A stretch of DNA of 14,062 nucleotides from Spirochaetaceae bacterium. GTDB lineage: Bacteria > Spirochaetota > Spirochaetia > Treponematales > Breznakiellaceae. Position numbers and translations under genes: made by a program. Location: assembly GCA_031257135.1 (NCBI GenBank), contig JAIRPH010000069.1, positions 1 to 14,062 on the forward strand. Direction: 5' to 3'. Numbering within the stretch: the first letter of the stretch is position 1; the number at the start of each line of letters is the position of its first letter. Shown in pieces: positions 6,647-13,952 of this stretch. The notes under the pieces are model-generated. The model saw only the letters and a list, made by a program, of their open reading frames with translations. It was not told where the DNA came from and made no database searches.

Positions 6647-7783
6647 TCAGGGAGGAGGAATATACGACGGTTTGGATAAGCCCAAATTGCGATACACATC
6701 CTCATAGGTGTGGAAACCATCCCGGATAACGACATCCATATTTTGTTTATATACCGCAACCGGGGCTTCTATGTAGGAAGGAACTAAGGTTCCGCTCCGG
6801 TTGTCCAGCAGGACGTCAGGCGGATGCTCCTGCTTATGGGCGATAGCCATAACAAGTTCCGCGGCTCTGGACGCGAGTTTCCCGATAGGCTTGTAAACGG
6901 TCATAAACTGCAAGCCTTCGACAATATATTGACAGCTTATCAGTTCCGCATCTTGCCCCACTACGGTCACCTTTCCGGCAAGCCGGCGTTCTGACAGCAG
7001 TTTAATCACCGCCGCGGCGATCTGATCGTTCGCGCAACTGACCGCGTCTATAGCTATTGTTTCTTCAAAAATAGCTCCGACCTTTTCCAAGGTTTCATCA
7101 AAGCTCCAGTCGTTAAGCCAAATTTCCCGTTCAACCTGTATGTTTTTCGCCTTAATAGCAGGGTCTAAGATTTCATGAACTCCGACATTCACCTCGTAAC
7201 TGTTAGAGTCCTTCACCGAACCGTTCACCAGAAGATACCTCCCCTGCGGAACCGCCTTAACTAACGCCCGCCCCAACTGACGCCCTACTTCACGGCTGTC
7301 AAAGGAAATGTACGCGTCCAGCGGAACCCCCATAATCATCCGGTCGTAGGCGACAACCGGAATTCCCGCGTCCCGAATTTGCTTGATGGTTCCGGACAAC
7401 GCTTCGGTATCATTGGCAATCACCACAAGTATATCGATTTTTTGATTCACCATATAGTTTATCTGTGCAATCTGTTCTCTGGTGCCGCCCGCGGAAAGCT
7501 GGACTATCACCTGCGCCCCTAAGGTTTGAGCCGCGCCTGAAAAGACTTTTATATCCTTAATCCACCGCTCAATGATAAACGTATCGGTAGCCACGGAAAA
7601 GCCGATAGTAACGCGTTTAGAGCCGGGATTTTTCGCCGGCTCCAAAGGCGCGCTGTTCCGGGAAACCGCGCGTTCAGACAGGCTCCGCTGAACAGCGGGT
7701 TTCCGATCATTCGAGCAGGAAAGCCACATACACGCAGATATAAGCGCGAAAACCATGAGCCGGACATCATTTCTATATTTCAC
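6647..7783 (-). CDS. xylF: XylF-like sugar-binding lipoprotein, orphan
   Basis: This is a periplasmic binding protein of the XylF/RbsB type (Peripla_BP_4). The N-terminus has a signal peptide with lipobox ISAC at 15-18, so it is probably a lipoprotein anchored through Cys18. Similarity to XylF runs through the whole protein: ERWIKDIKVF near 72, VAYDRMI near 145, YISFD near 159, CANDQIAAA near 247, VVGQDAE near 272, QFMTVYKP near 289 and VIRDGFH near 358. In the family it binds D-xylose or a related pentose for an XylGH ABC importer, but no ATPase or permease gene is beside it. It may serve a distant importer or a sensor. The GTG at 7783 is the only start that keeps a full signal peptide. It has no well-spaced ribosome binding site; a -10-like box lies six bases upstream. 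It follows the SDR gene by 38 bp and precedes alaS by 79 bp. Confidence 0.85.
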   Translation of the reverse strand: MKYRNDVRLMVFALISACMWLSCSNDRKPAVQRSLSERAVSRNSAPLEPAKNPGSKRVTIGFSVATDTFIIERWIKDIKVFSGAAQTLGAQVIVQLSAGGTREQIAQINYMVNQKIDILVVIANDTEALSGTIKQIRDAGIPVVAYDRMIMGVPLDAYISFDSREVGRQLGRALVKAVPQGRYLLVNGSVKDSNSYEVNVGVHEILDPAIKAKNIQVEREIWLNDWSFDETLEKVGAIFEETIAIDAVSCANDQIAAAVIKLLSERRLAGKVTVVGQDAELISCQYIVEGLQFMTVYKPIGKLASRAAELVMAIAHKQEHPPDVLLDNRSGTLVPSYIEAPVAVYKQNMDVVIRDGFHTYEDVYRNLGLSKPSYIPPP

Positions 7784-7789
7784 CCCTAA

Positions 7790-7818
7790 AGTATGCCGAG
7801 AATAAGAACGGTATTCAA
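7790..7818 (-). promoter_or_regulatory. Possible promoter of the xylF-like gene
   Basis: Minus-strand TTGAAT (7813-7818) and CATACT (7790-7795) are 17 bases apart, each with four of six consensus matches. The -10 box ends six bases before the GTG start, the same geometry as at alaS. It would let this gene be expressed apart from the catabolic operon. The match is moderate and may be chance. Confidence 0.35.
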
Positions 7819-7821
7819 GCC

Positions 7822-8583
7822 TTAACCCATCCAGAAGCCACCGTTTATATCAAGCATAATGCCGGTAACGTAGCCCGCTTCTTCGCTTGCCAGATAGCAG
7901 ACGCCTGCGGCGATGTCTTCAGGCTCTCCGATTCTGCCGAGAAGATTTTTTGCCGCAAGGTTACGCATCTTTTCATCAGTATAAGCGTCCATGATCGGCG
8001 TCCGGGTCGGTCCGGGACACACGGCGTTCGCCGTAATGCCGAAAGGCGCCAGATGCCGAGCCATGCCCCGAGTAATGGCGCAGAGACCGCCTTTGGAAGC
8101 CGCGTAGCTCATGGAATTTTCAACTCCTCCCATTCTGCCGGCAACCGAAGAGATATTGATGATTCTTCCGTGTTTGCTCTGCTGGAGGTAGGGAAGCGTC
8201 TTCTGAACCATAAAAAACGAACCGCTCAGGTTCACCGAGAGAATTTTATCCCATTCGCTTCTCTGTATGTCCGGTATTTTCGTCGCGCTCAAAATACCGG
8301 CGCCGTTGACTAGCACATCTATCCCGCCGAAACGCTGAACAATCTGTTTTACGGTTTTTTCGATTGCCTGTTCGTCAGAAACGTCGCAGGCGAAAGGAGC
8401 GGTTTCCGCCGCGTCCGGCGAAGCGCGTAATTCCTGCGCCGCACGGTCCAGCTTTTCCTGACTCAGATCGACAAGGGCTACCTGCATACCGTTTCGGCAC
8501 ATCATCTTCGCCGTATGATACCCGATTCCCTGGGCCGCGCCGGTTACGACAGCGACTCGTCCGGCTAAGGTTAAAACACTCAT
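7822..8583 (-). CDS. Short-chain dehydrogenase/reductase (classical SDR)
   Basis: This 253-residue cytoplasmic NAD(P)-dependent oxidoreductase has the classical SDR set: TGAAQGIG at 14-21 for the cofactor, Asp39 after the second strand (favours NAD), NGAG at 93-96 (usually NNAG), Asn118, Ser145/Ser146 and the catalytic Y160-x3-K164. The PGPTRTP stretch (190-196) and the C-terminal YVTG-x4-INGG are typical of FabG/gluconate-5-dehydrogenase-like members. AGGAG lies six bases before the ATG, and the gene starts 11 bp after the LarA-like gene. Its place in a TRAP-aldolase-racemase operon suggests oxidation or reduction of a hydroxyl on a sugar acid or polyol rather than fatty acid synthesis. The substrate cannot be told from sequence alone. 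Confidence 0.9.
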   Translation of the reverse strand: MSVLTLAGRVAVVTGAAQGIGYHTAKMMCRNGMQVALVDLSQEKLDRAAQELRASPDAAETAPFACDVSDEQAIEKTVKQIVQRFGGIDVLVNGAGILSATKIPDIQRSEWDKILSVNLSGSFFMVQKTLPYLQQSKHGRIINISSVAGRMGGVENSMSYAASKGGLCAITRGMARHLAPFGITANAVCPGPTRTPIMDAYTDEKMRNLAAKNLLGRIGEPEDIAAGVCYLASEEAGYVTGIMLDINGGFWMG

Positions 8584-8594
8584 ACTGTACTCCT

Positions 8595-9872
8595 CTATAT
8601 AAATAGATTACCCGCTTCATTAAAGAGCCACGGTTCAGGACCGCTGAGAAGGGTAAGCCGGGGATTGCGTTCCGCCTCTTTCCGCAGAGCTTCGGAAATC
8701 CAAATCTTCTCGGTATGAAGACTGTCGGCGATGCGGATAATCCGGGGATTATCTTCATCAATGTTCGTACAGGTTCTTAGCGCAAGCTGAATTGCCTCCT
8801 GATCCGTTTCAAGAATACAAGGAATACGGACAAACTCAAGACTCCGGGCGGTTATGACGTTGATATAGGTGGACTCGTAGTCGATTTTATTGAACAGCCG
8901 CCGAGTTATGGTATGAGCCGCGCCGATTCCTACGGCCGCGCCGTGAGTCGCTTGAGTTAGATCAAGCGCTACGGTGCGCTGGGCTTTCAGTCCTCCGGTA
9001 ACGAAGGGCGAACAAGGGCTTGCGCCGGTAACATTCGGGTCCATGCCGTCGCCGGAAATATCTTTGCCTATCCGATCAATCACCAGCACGTCCGCTTCAT
9101 CAAAGAGAATCAACGGCAGATGAGTCCGGGCTTCTTCCAGCAGAACCGGTTCCTGCTCGCTGATTTCATCCGGACGAAGAGCCGCGAATTTACAGGTTTC
9201 TCCGTAGGCGTTTTCCAAAATAGCGAAGCCCAGCGCAATAGGCGCGTTTTCGAGGATACATCGCCCAAAAAGAGGAACCAGATGATGCATCCGTCCGAAT
9301 CCGGCTTTATGACAAATATCCGCGCCTTCCCGCTTGCCGAGACCGATGGTCATCATTTTCATCAGTCCGCTTTCATAGGGTCCGTGAAAATCCGTATGCG
9401 GTTTAATCCGTCCCGCTACGACGATGCCGTCCGCTTCAGCGGCGTTTCGGTCTATGCGGACGTGATGTCCCTCCGGCGTAACGCCGATTACCGCGGTTTC
9501 CATTGAAGAGACAATAGGACAGCCGATAAAGGCTTCGGTTACGCCGTATCCTTCGAGGATTGCCCGCTGACCTTCGGCGGTAGCTCCGCCGTGACTGCCC
9601 ATAGCGGGAACCACAAAAGGGCGCGCTCCGCAAGATTTCACCCATTCCGCCAGAGACCGGATAATAACCGCTATATGAGCGATTCCCCGGCTTCCGCAGG
9701 TAATGGCGATGCTCATACCCTTCTTAACCGGATGATCGATCCGGGATACCGCGGCGAATACCGCGTCAGGGATAGCCTCCGCGTCAATGCGCGTCCGGTC
9801 AAAGTTCTGCCGTACCTGATACATCTGAGGCAACGGCGTTTCAGCGCACAACTGGTGTATTATACCGCTCAT
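8595..9872 (-). CDS. LarA-like nickel-pincer hydroxyacid racemase/epimerase (DUF2088)
   Basis: The protein is about 425 residues and belongs to the lactate racemase (LarA) superfamily, whose members swap the configuration at C2 of 2-hydroxyacids using a nickel-pincer nucleotide. Counting from a TTG at 9893, candidate key residues are H101 (PAMGSHGGAT), H166 (GRIKPHTDFHGP), K179 (ESGLMKMMTIGLGK, the position that holds the cofactor in LarA) and H195 (GADICH). DVLVIDRIGKDISGDGMDPN at about 268-287 is typical of this subfamily. I place the start at the ATG at 9872 because AAGGCGG overlaps the preceding stop and sits about six bases before it; the TTG at 9893 would overlap the aldolase by 11 bp and has no such site. 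The cofactor makers LarB, LarC and LarE are not in the window. Its likely substrate is the acid imported by the TRAP system. Confidence 0.85.
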   Translation of the reverse strand: MSGIIHQLCAETPLPQMYQVRQNFDRTRIDAEAIPDAVFAAVSRIDHPVKKGMSIAITCGSRGIAHIAVIIRSLAEWVKSCGARPFVVPAMGSHGGATAEGQRAILEGYGVTEAFIGCPIVSSMETAVIGVTPEGHHVRIDRNAAEADGIVVAGRIKPHTDFHGPYESGLMKMMTIGLGKREGADICHKAGFGRMHHLVPLFGRCILENAPIALGFAILENAYGETCKFAALRPDEISEQEPVLLEEARTHLPLILFDEADVLVIDRIGKDISGDGMDPNVTGASPCSPFVTGGLKAQRTVALDLTQATHGAAVGIGAAHTITRRLFNKIDYESTYINVITARSLEFVRIPCILETDQEAIQLALRTCTNIDEDNPRIIRIADSLHTEKIWISEALRKEAERNPRLTLLSGPEPWLFNEAGNLFI

Positions 9873-9882
9873 ATCATCCGCC

Positions 9883-10926
9883 TTACAGGGCAAGCAGTTT
9901 CCGCCACCCGGTCTTATCGAATCCGTCTAAGGTCATGGTAACGCCGCCGAAAGAATCGAACTCGTCAACCGTCATGCCGTCCGGTTCATAAGCCCTGCGG
10001 AATTCAGGAAAGAATTTTAATACCCGATCTACCGCCCCGCCGTCAAGAGCCGCGTCAATGCGTTTTTCCCGCGGGATATTGCCGTTCTTGTCCGCGGCGA
10101 TGATCATATCCTGTATCTTAGGATGGATCGTCATTTCAAACACTCCGCCTGCAAGTTCAGTAACTTGTCTGGCGCATCGGAACGCCGCCGGCATGATAAT
10201 TTGAGCGTATCCCGCTTGTTTGAACGCCTGATAAGCCCGCTTCGCCGCCCCGAGAACCGCGGTTTCTAAGTCTTCGAGCGATACCGGATTACCCCGTTCA
10301 GCGTTACGCGAAACCAGATAATCTTGCAGACGTCCCATAACGAACGCGGCGGTTGAAGCCGGGATAGGAATACCCGCTTTTTTCGCTCTGGCGCATCCCC
10401 GCTCGTAAGCCTGAGCCGCGGCGATAAGCTGAGAAACCGAGACGCATACCGTCGGCGTTGTGGGAATACCGAGAGCCGCAAGCTCCTCCAGCACCTGAAT
10501 TCCCGCTTTAGTACCCGGAATTTTCACCATGACGTTTTTCGCAAAGCCGGCGATAGTTTTACCCATAGCCAGCATCCCCTGAGCGTCTCCGGCAAGTCGC
10601 GGTTCCACTTGACTGCGGACATAGCCGTAGGCCCCGCTGGACTGCTCATACAGAGGCAAAAACGACTCGGCAATATCCGAAACAAGAATACGGAAGTATT
10701 CCACTACTTTTTCTCTGCCTGAAAACCGGGAACGAACCGCCTCAACCTGAGCTTGAAAACGGTCTGTATCTGTCGTAAGGGCTTCAAAGGTAAGCGGCGG
10801 GTTAGTCGTACACCCTGCCGCGCCGCAGGCTATGGCTTGAGTATAATCGTTCCGCAAAGCGGAATCATTGCACCACCGCGTATCGGTGTTCTCCGCCATC
10901 CATTTAAGATACCCATGGTCGCGCAT
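9883..10926 (-). CDS. Transaldolase-family Schiff-base aldolase, FSA-like active site
   Basis: This 347-residue TIM-barrel protein belongs to the transaldolase family. Asp21 lies in the first-strand motif NDSALRNDY, CTTNPPL follows at 39-45, and the Schiff-base lysine is K135 in VMVKIPGTKAGI. The catalytic Glu of TalB (in STEVDARL) aligns without gaps to Gln106 (RSQVEPRLAGD), as in fructose-6-phosphate aldolase, and GIPTTPT (153-159) also resembles that enzyme. The position that is Phe178 in TalB and Tyr131 in FSA appears to be Val196. It therefore may cleave or form a C-C bond as an aldolase rather than transfer dihydroxyacetone. It is longer than TalB (about 317) and FSA (about 220). AGGAG lies five bases before the ATG, 14 bp after dctM. 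It probably acts on a product of the imported acid. Confidence 0.82.
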   Translation of the reverse strand: MRDHGYLKWMAENTDTRWCNDSALRNDYTQAIACGAAGCTTNPPLTFEALTTDTDRFQAQVEAVRSRFSGREKVVEYFRILVSDIAESFLPLYEQSSGAYGYVRSQVEPRLAGDAQGMLAMGKTIAGFAKNVMVKIPGTKAGIQVLEELAALGIPTTPTVCVSVSQLIAAAQAYERGCARAKKAGIPIPASTAAFVMGRLQDYLVSRNAERGNPVSLEDLETAVLGAAKRAYQAFKQAGYAQIIMPAAFRCARQVTELAGGVFEMTIHPKIQDMIIAADKNGNIPREKRIDAALDGGAVDRVLKFFPEFRRAYEPDGMTVDEFDSFGGVTMTLDGFDKTGWRKLLAL

Positions 10927-10940
10927 AGTTACTCCTTGTA

Positions 10941-12221
10941 TCAGTAAATCAAATTAACCAATGCCTGAGAAAAAAACGGCACAAAGGTTAATAACAATAG
11001 ACATATAACCAGCATAACATAGAAGGGAAGAGCTTCTTTGATAAAAGAAGCGAGTTTGCATTGAGTTATCCCGCAGGTAACAAACATAAGGGTTCCCATA
11101 GGCGGCGATATGGCGCCGATTGCCATATTGAAAATAAATATCATCCCGAATTGTATATCGTCGATGCCGAATGCCCGCGCTACCGGCACAAATAGCGGAA
11201 CCAGTACGATCATGCTGGCGTTTCCTTCGATAAACATACCCACAATAAGCAGAAACAGATTTATGATAAGCAGGAAAATATATTTGTTTGAAACCGTAGC
11301 GACAATGAATTGCGTTAATTGCTGAGGAATACGTTCTCTGGTCAGAATCCAGGCGAACGCTGAAGCCGCGCCTACAATCAGCATGATAGATGCGGTGGTA
11401 GTAACCGTTTCTTTTATCGCCTGCAAGAGATACTTACGGTTGAATTCCCGGTATATAATCGAGAGCGTCACCGCGTAGACAATCGCCACCGCACCGGCTT
11501 CGGTAGGGGTAAAAATTCCCAGCCTGATGCCGCCGATAATAATAACCGGCAGAAGCATAGGAAATAAAGCGTCTTTGAAGGCTTCCCGCAATGAAATCGC
11601 TTCGTCTGTTTCATTGGTATAGTCCCGCTTAACCGAGATAATCCCCACCAGAATCATCATGCTGATACATAACAGCAATCCGGGACCTATGCCTGCGACA
11701 AATAATTTCCCAATAGAAACATTTGCAATAGAGCCGTAGATGATCATCGCAATCCCCGGGGGAATAAGCGGCGTAATCATGGCGGAAACCGCGGTAACTA
11801 CCGTAGAAAATTCTTTGGAGAATCCTTTTTTCTCCATCTCCGGCACGAGCATCTTCGCTTCCATAGCGGCGTCCGCAAGATTAGAACCTGAAAGCCCTCC
11901 CATAAGCGTAGAAAGCAGAACGTTTACCTGAGCCAGTCCCCCGGGAACCCGGCGCAGTAGCACTTCGCAGAAACGCATAACCCGGGCGGTCACTCCCGAA
12001 TAGTTCATAATAACGCCGCTACACACAAAAAAAGGAATGGCTAGAAGCGGGATACTTTCAACCCCTGCAATCACCCGTTGAGCCATAATCTGCGGAGGAA
12101 TCCCCGGAGTGAATATAAAATAGATCGCGGATGCGGCAAGAACTGAAATGAAAACCGGCGTTTTCATAAACAACAGAATCAGCATCGCTACCGCGGCGGC
12201 GAGAATAACCGAAGAATTCAT
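10941..12221 (-). CDS. dctM: TRAP transporter large membrane subunit
   Basis: The 426-residue protein is almost wholly hydrophobic with about 12 membrane segments, the usual DctM size and profile. Family landmarks are P-x-F-V-x-S-G-V-I-M near residue 63, GGLSGSNLADAA near 107, MITPLIPPGIAMIIYG near 147, FTPTEAGAVA near 238 and the C-terminal AIGAISPPMGTLMFV near 371. It forms the Na+-driven transport channel in the inner membrane together with DctQ. The ATG overlaps the dctQ stop (ATGA), with AAGGAGG seven bases upstream, so translation is coupled. The aldolase gene follows by 14 bp. Confidence 0.95.
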   Translation of the reverse strand: MNSSVILAAAVAMLILLFMKTPVFISVLAASAIYFIFTPGIPPQIMAQRVIAGVESIPLLAIPFFVCSGVIMNYSGVTARVMRFCEVLLRRVPGGLAQVNVLLSTLMGGLSGSNLADAAMEAKMLVPEMEKKGFSKEFSTVVTAVSAMITPLIPPGIAMIIYGSIANVSIGKLFVAGIGPGLLLCISMMILVGIISVKRDYTNETDEAISLREAFKDALFPMLLPVIIIGGIRLGIFTPTEAGAVAIVYAVTLSIIYREFNRKYLLQAIKETVTTTASIMLIVGAASAFAWILTRERIPQQLTQFIVATVSNKYIFLLIINLFLLIVGMFIEGNASMIVLVPLFVPVARAFGIDDIQFGMIFIFNMAIGAISPPMGTLMFVTCGITQCKLASFIKEALPFYVMLVICLLLLTFVPFFSQALVNLIY

Positions 12222-12715
12222 GCAGAAACCTCCTTTGGCGTTGCGGGTTTCAGATATTTTAAATAGGTAGCAAGCGTATAATTAATCATAATCAGCCCGC
12301 ATCCGATGGGAAACGCGGAATAGGTAAGGTAATACGGAATGTTCAAAATATCGGTAGTCCGTTTGGTGACGAACATTTGCCGTACAAATACCGCGCTTTG
12401 GATGCAGAAATATACTATAACGCCCATGCCGATGCAGTAAACTCCTAAAGCGATAACCTTCTGCGCGCGCTTAGGGAAAAAATCGACTAGGATGTCGATG
12501 GCTACATGACTTCCGGTTCTGAAGCCTGCTCCCGCTCCAAAGAAGATAACAATGATGATGCAAAATAACTGAAATTCTTCTCCCCATAGAATAGGGCGTT
12601 TGATAAAATACCGCATGATCACTCCGAAAAACGTGTAGAGTATCAATACGCTCAGAGCGGTTCCGGCGATAATCAGATCGACGCCGGATATTTTCGCAAG
12701 GAACTTGTTTTGCAT
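12218..12715 (-). CDS. dctQ: TRAP transporter small membrane subunit
   Basis: The 165-residue protein has four predicted membrane segments (about 12-33, 47-66, 85-108 and 128-152), as DctQ proteins do. The conserved MRYFIKRPILWGEE (34-47) and GFRTGSHVAIDILVDFFP (64-81) are diagnostic. It pairs with DctM in the inner membrane and helps the loaded DctP dock. GGAGG with about seven bases of spacing precedes the ATG. It starts 36 bp after dctP, with a hairpin in the gap, and overlaps dctM by four bases. Confidence 0.93.
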   Translation of the reverse strand: MQNKFLAKISGVDLIIAGTALSVLILYTFFGVIMRYFIKRPILWGEEFQLFCIIIVIFFGAGAGFRTGSHVAIDILVDFFPKRAQKVIALGVYCIGMGVIVYFCIQSAVFVRQMFVTKRTTDILNIPYYLTYSAFPIGCGLIMINYTLATYLKYLKPATPKEVSA

Positions 12716-12733
12716 GGTAAACCTCCGTTACAA

Positions 12734-12750
12734 AAAAGCAGGCGGCTTTT
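12734..12750 (-). terminator. Hairpin between dctP and dctQ (partial terminator or RNA stabiliser)
   Basis: On the minus strand AAAAGC, a five-base loop and GCTTTT form a six-pair stem, with a T-run (12732-12737) partly in the stem. It begins one base after the dctP stop codon. Its weak A-T base suggests only partial termination or 3'-end protection of a dctP-only transcript. Confidence 0.4.
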
Positions 12751-12751
12751 G

Positions 12752-13789
12752 TTAGGGCGTCGCTTTCGCTTTTGAAACGGTTTCAAATAATCCGGGCGAC
12801 CATTTCGACTGAAATTCCGGCAGATTATAAAACGGTTTCGCTTGAGCCTGAAATTGAGCCATATCCACTTCAATAACTTCAACTCCTTCGGCTTTGAATT
12901 TGGCAATCGTTTCTTCCGCAACCTGAGTCTGGAGCTTGTTGTTATACAGACCCGCTTCAAGCCCGGTTTCGATAAGAACGCTCTGCTGTTCCGGCGTAAG
13001 GGTGTTAAAGAACGCGGTGCCGCAGAACCAACTGGTCAGGAGTTTGATGTGCGCGTCCAACGTAAGATACTTTGCGACTTCGTGGAATTTACCGCCGTAG
13101 AGAACCGGCAGAGGATTTTCTACGCCGTCAACTACGCCGGTCTGTAACGCCGTATACACTTCGCCTAAAGGAAGCGGCGTAGGAGTCGCGCCCATTACTT
13201 CAGTGCCTTTTATTTGGATCAGGTTATTGGGAACCCGGAGTTTCAATCCTTTGAAGTCTTCAACGGTTCGGATAGGACGCTTGGTCAGCGTATGGCGGTC
13301 GCCGTATATCCAGTTTGCGGCAAGCATTTTCAAACCCCGCACTTCAAGGAGTTTCATTTGGGTTTGCCACCAGTCGCTTGCGATAAGTTTCCACGCTTCA
13401 TCCCAGCTTCCGAACAGATAGGGTCCCAGAGTAATACCCAGATCGTCAACGCCCCGGTCGGCATAGAACGCGCCGTCCGCTAAGGTGATGACTCCGATGC
13501 CCGCAAGCATTTGATCAATAAGTTCATTTTTGGAACCAAGCTGGCTTGACGGGAAAATCTGAATTTCTATGCTTCCATTGGAGCGTTCTTCGGCAAGCCG
13601 TTTCCATTCATGGATTGCCAAGTCAATCGGTTCTCCCGGATTATTTTCGTATCCGATTTGAATGATTACAGGTTTTACCTTCGGCGCGGTTGCCTGCGAG
13701 GGGGTCCCTGAAGAGGCGTTGCCGCTTTTGGTACAGCTTGGCGCGGCTATAAGAACAACGGTCAAGAATACAACGCTTAATTTTTTCAT
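12752..13789 (-). CDS. dctP: TRAP transporter solute receptor, lipoprotein
   Basis: The product is 345 residues from the ATG at 13789: a signal peptide with Cys19 after AAPS (a loose spirochaetal lipobox), a Ser/Gly/Pro linker, then the DctP fold from about residue 40. The ligand residues known from SiaP (Arg127, Arg147, Asn187) appear here with identical spacing as R165 (GDRH), R185 (LKLRVPNN) and N225 (VDGVENP), so the ligand should carry a carboxylate. AGGAG at 13802-13806 is 12 bases before this ATG; an ATG at 13799-13801 touches that site and a TTG at 13825 lies upstream of the predicted transcript start, so both are unlikely. It is the first gene of the operon, under a strong promoter with operator-like repeats. 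The exact acid cannot be named. Confidence 0.93.
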   Translation of the reverse strand: MKKLSVVFLTVVLIAAPSCTKSGNASSGTPSQATAPKVKPVIIQIGYENNPGEPIDLAIHEWKRLAEERSNGSIEIQIFPSSQLGSKNELIDQMLAGIGVITLADGAFYADRGVDDLGITLGPYLFGSWDEAWKLIASDWWQTQMKLLEVRGLKMLAANWIYGDRHTLTKRPIRTVEDFKGLKLRVPNNLIQIKGTEVMGATPTPLPLGEVYTALQTGVVDGVENPLPVLYGGKFHEVAKYLTLDAHIKLLTSWFCGTAFFNTLTPEQQSVLIETGLEAGLYNNKLQTQVAEETIAKFKAEGVEVIEVDMAQFQAQAKPFYNLPEFQSKWSPGLFETVSKAKATP

Positions 13790-13815
13790 CTGAATCTTCA
13801 TCTCCTTGGTTACTA

Positions 13816-13835
13816 TTGTATACAAGATTGTATAC
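13816..13835. promoter_or_regulatory. Tandem GTATAC operator boxes, GntR-type
   Basis: A perfect palindrome TTGTATACAA (13816-13825) is followed 12 bp on by a second copy TTGTATACCT (13828-13837 on the plus strand), which keeps the GTATAC core and one arm. Both overlap the -10 box and start point of the dctP promoter, the position of a repressor site. GntR-family (FCD-type) regulators often use such sequences; no regulator gene is in the window. Confidence 0.6.
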
Positions 13836-13856
13836 CTCTATGTTCAAATTTGTCAA
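13827..13856 (-). promoter_or_regulatory. Promoter of the TRAP catabolic operon
   Basis: Minus-strand TTGACA (13851-13856, perfect -35) and TACAAT (13827-13832) are 18 bases apart. The transcript should start near 13820, leaving a leader of about 31 bases that includes the ribosome binding site at 13802-13806. Confidence 0.65.
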
Positions 13857-13890
13857 ATTATTTTTTTATTTTCTTACTATGCAGAGCGGA

Positions 13891-13919
13891 TTGACAGAGC
13901 CGGGGAAACTGGATATTAT
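13891..13919 (+). promoter_or_regulatory. Promoter of the rightward binding-protein gene
   Basis: TTGACA (13891-13896) and TATTAT (13914-13919) are 17 bases apart, a near-consensus sigma70 promoter. The start should fall near 13926, giving a leader of about 27 bases that contains AGGAG at 13938-13942. Confidence 0.7.
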
Positions 13920-13952
13920 GCTGAAAATAATACCAAGAGGAGAAAAAATTTA

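Noticed and set aside
6622..6647. Terminator after the xylF-like gene
   Set aside because: Only a four-pair AGAG/CTCT stem with no T-run is present.
9873..9893. TTG start for the LarA-like gene overlapping the aldolase by 11 bp
   Set aside because: The ATG at 9872 has a better placed ribosome binding site, and the extra seven residues match no family feature.
13790..13825. Longer dctP starting at TTG 13825 or ATG 13801
   Set aside because: The TTG lies upstream of the predicted transcript start, and the ATG touches the AGGAG; the ATG at 13789 begins a proper signal peptide.
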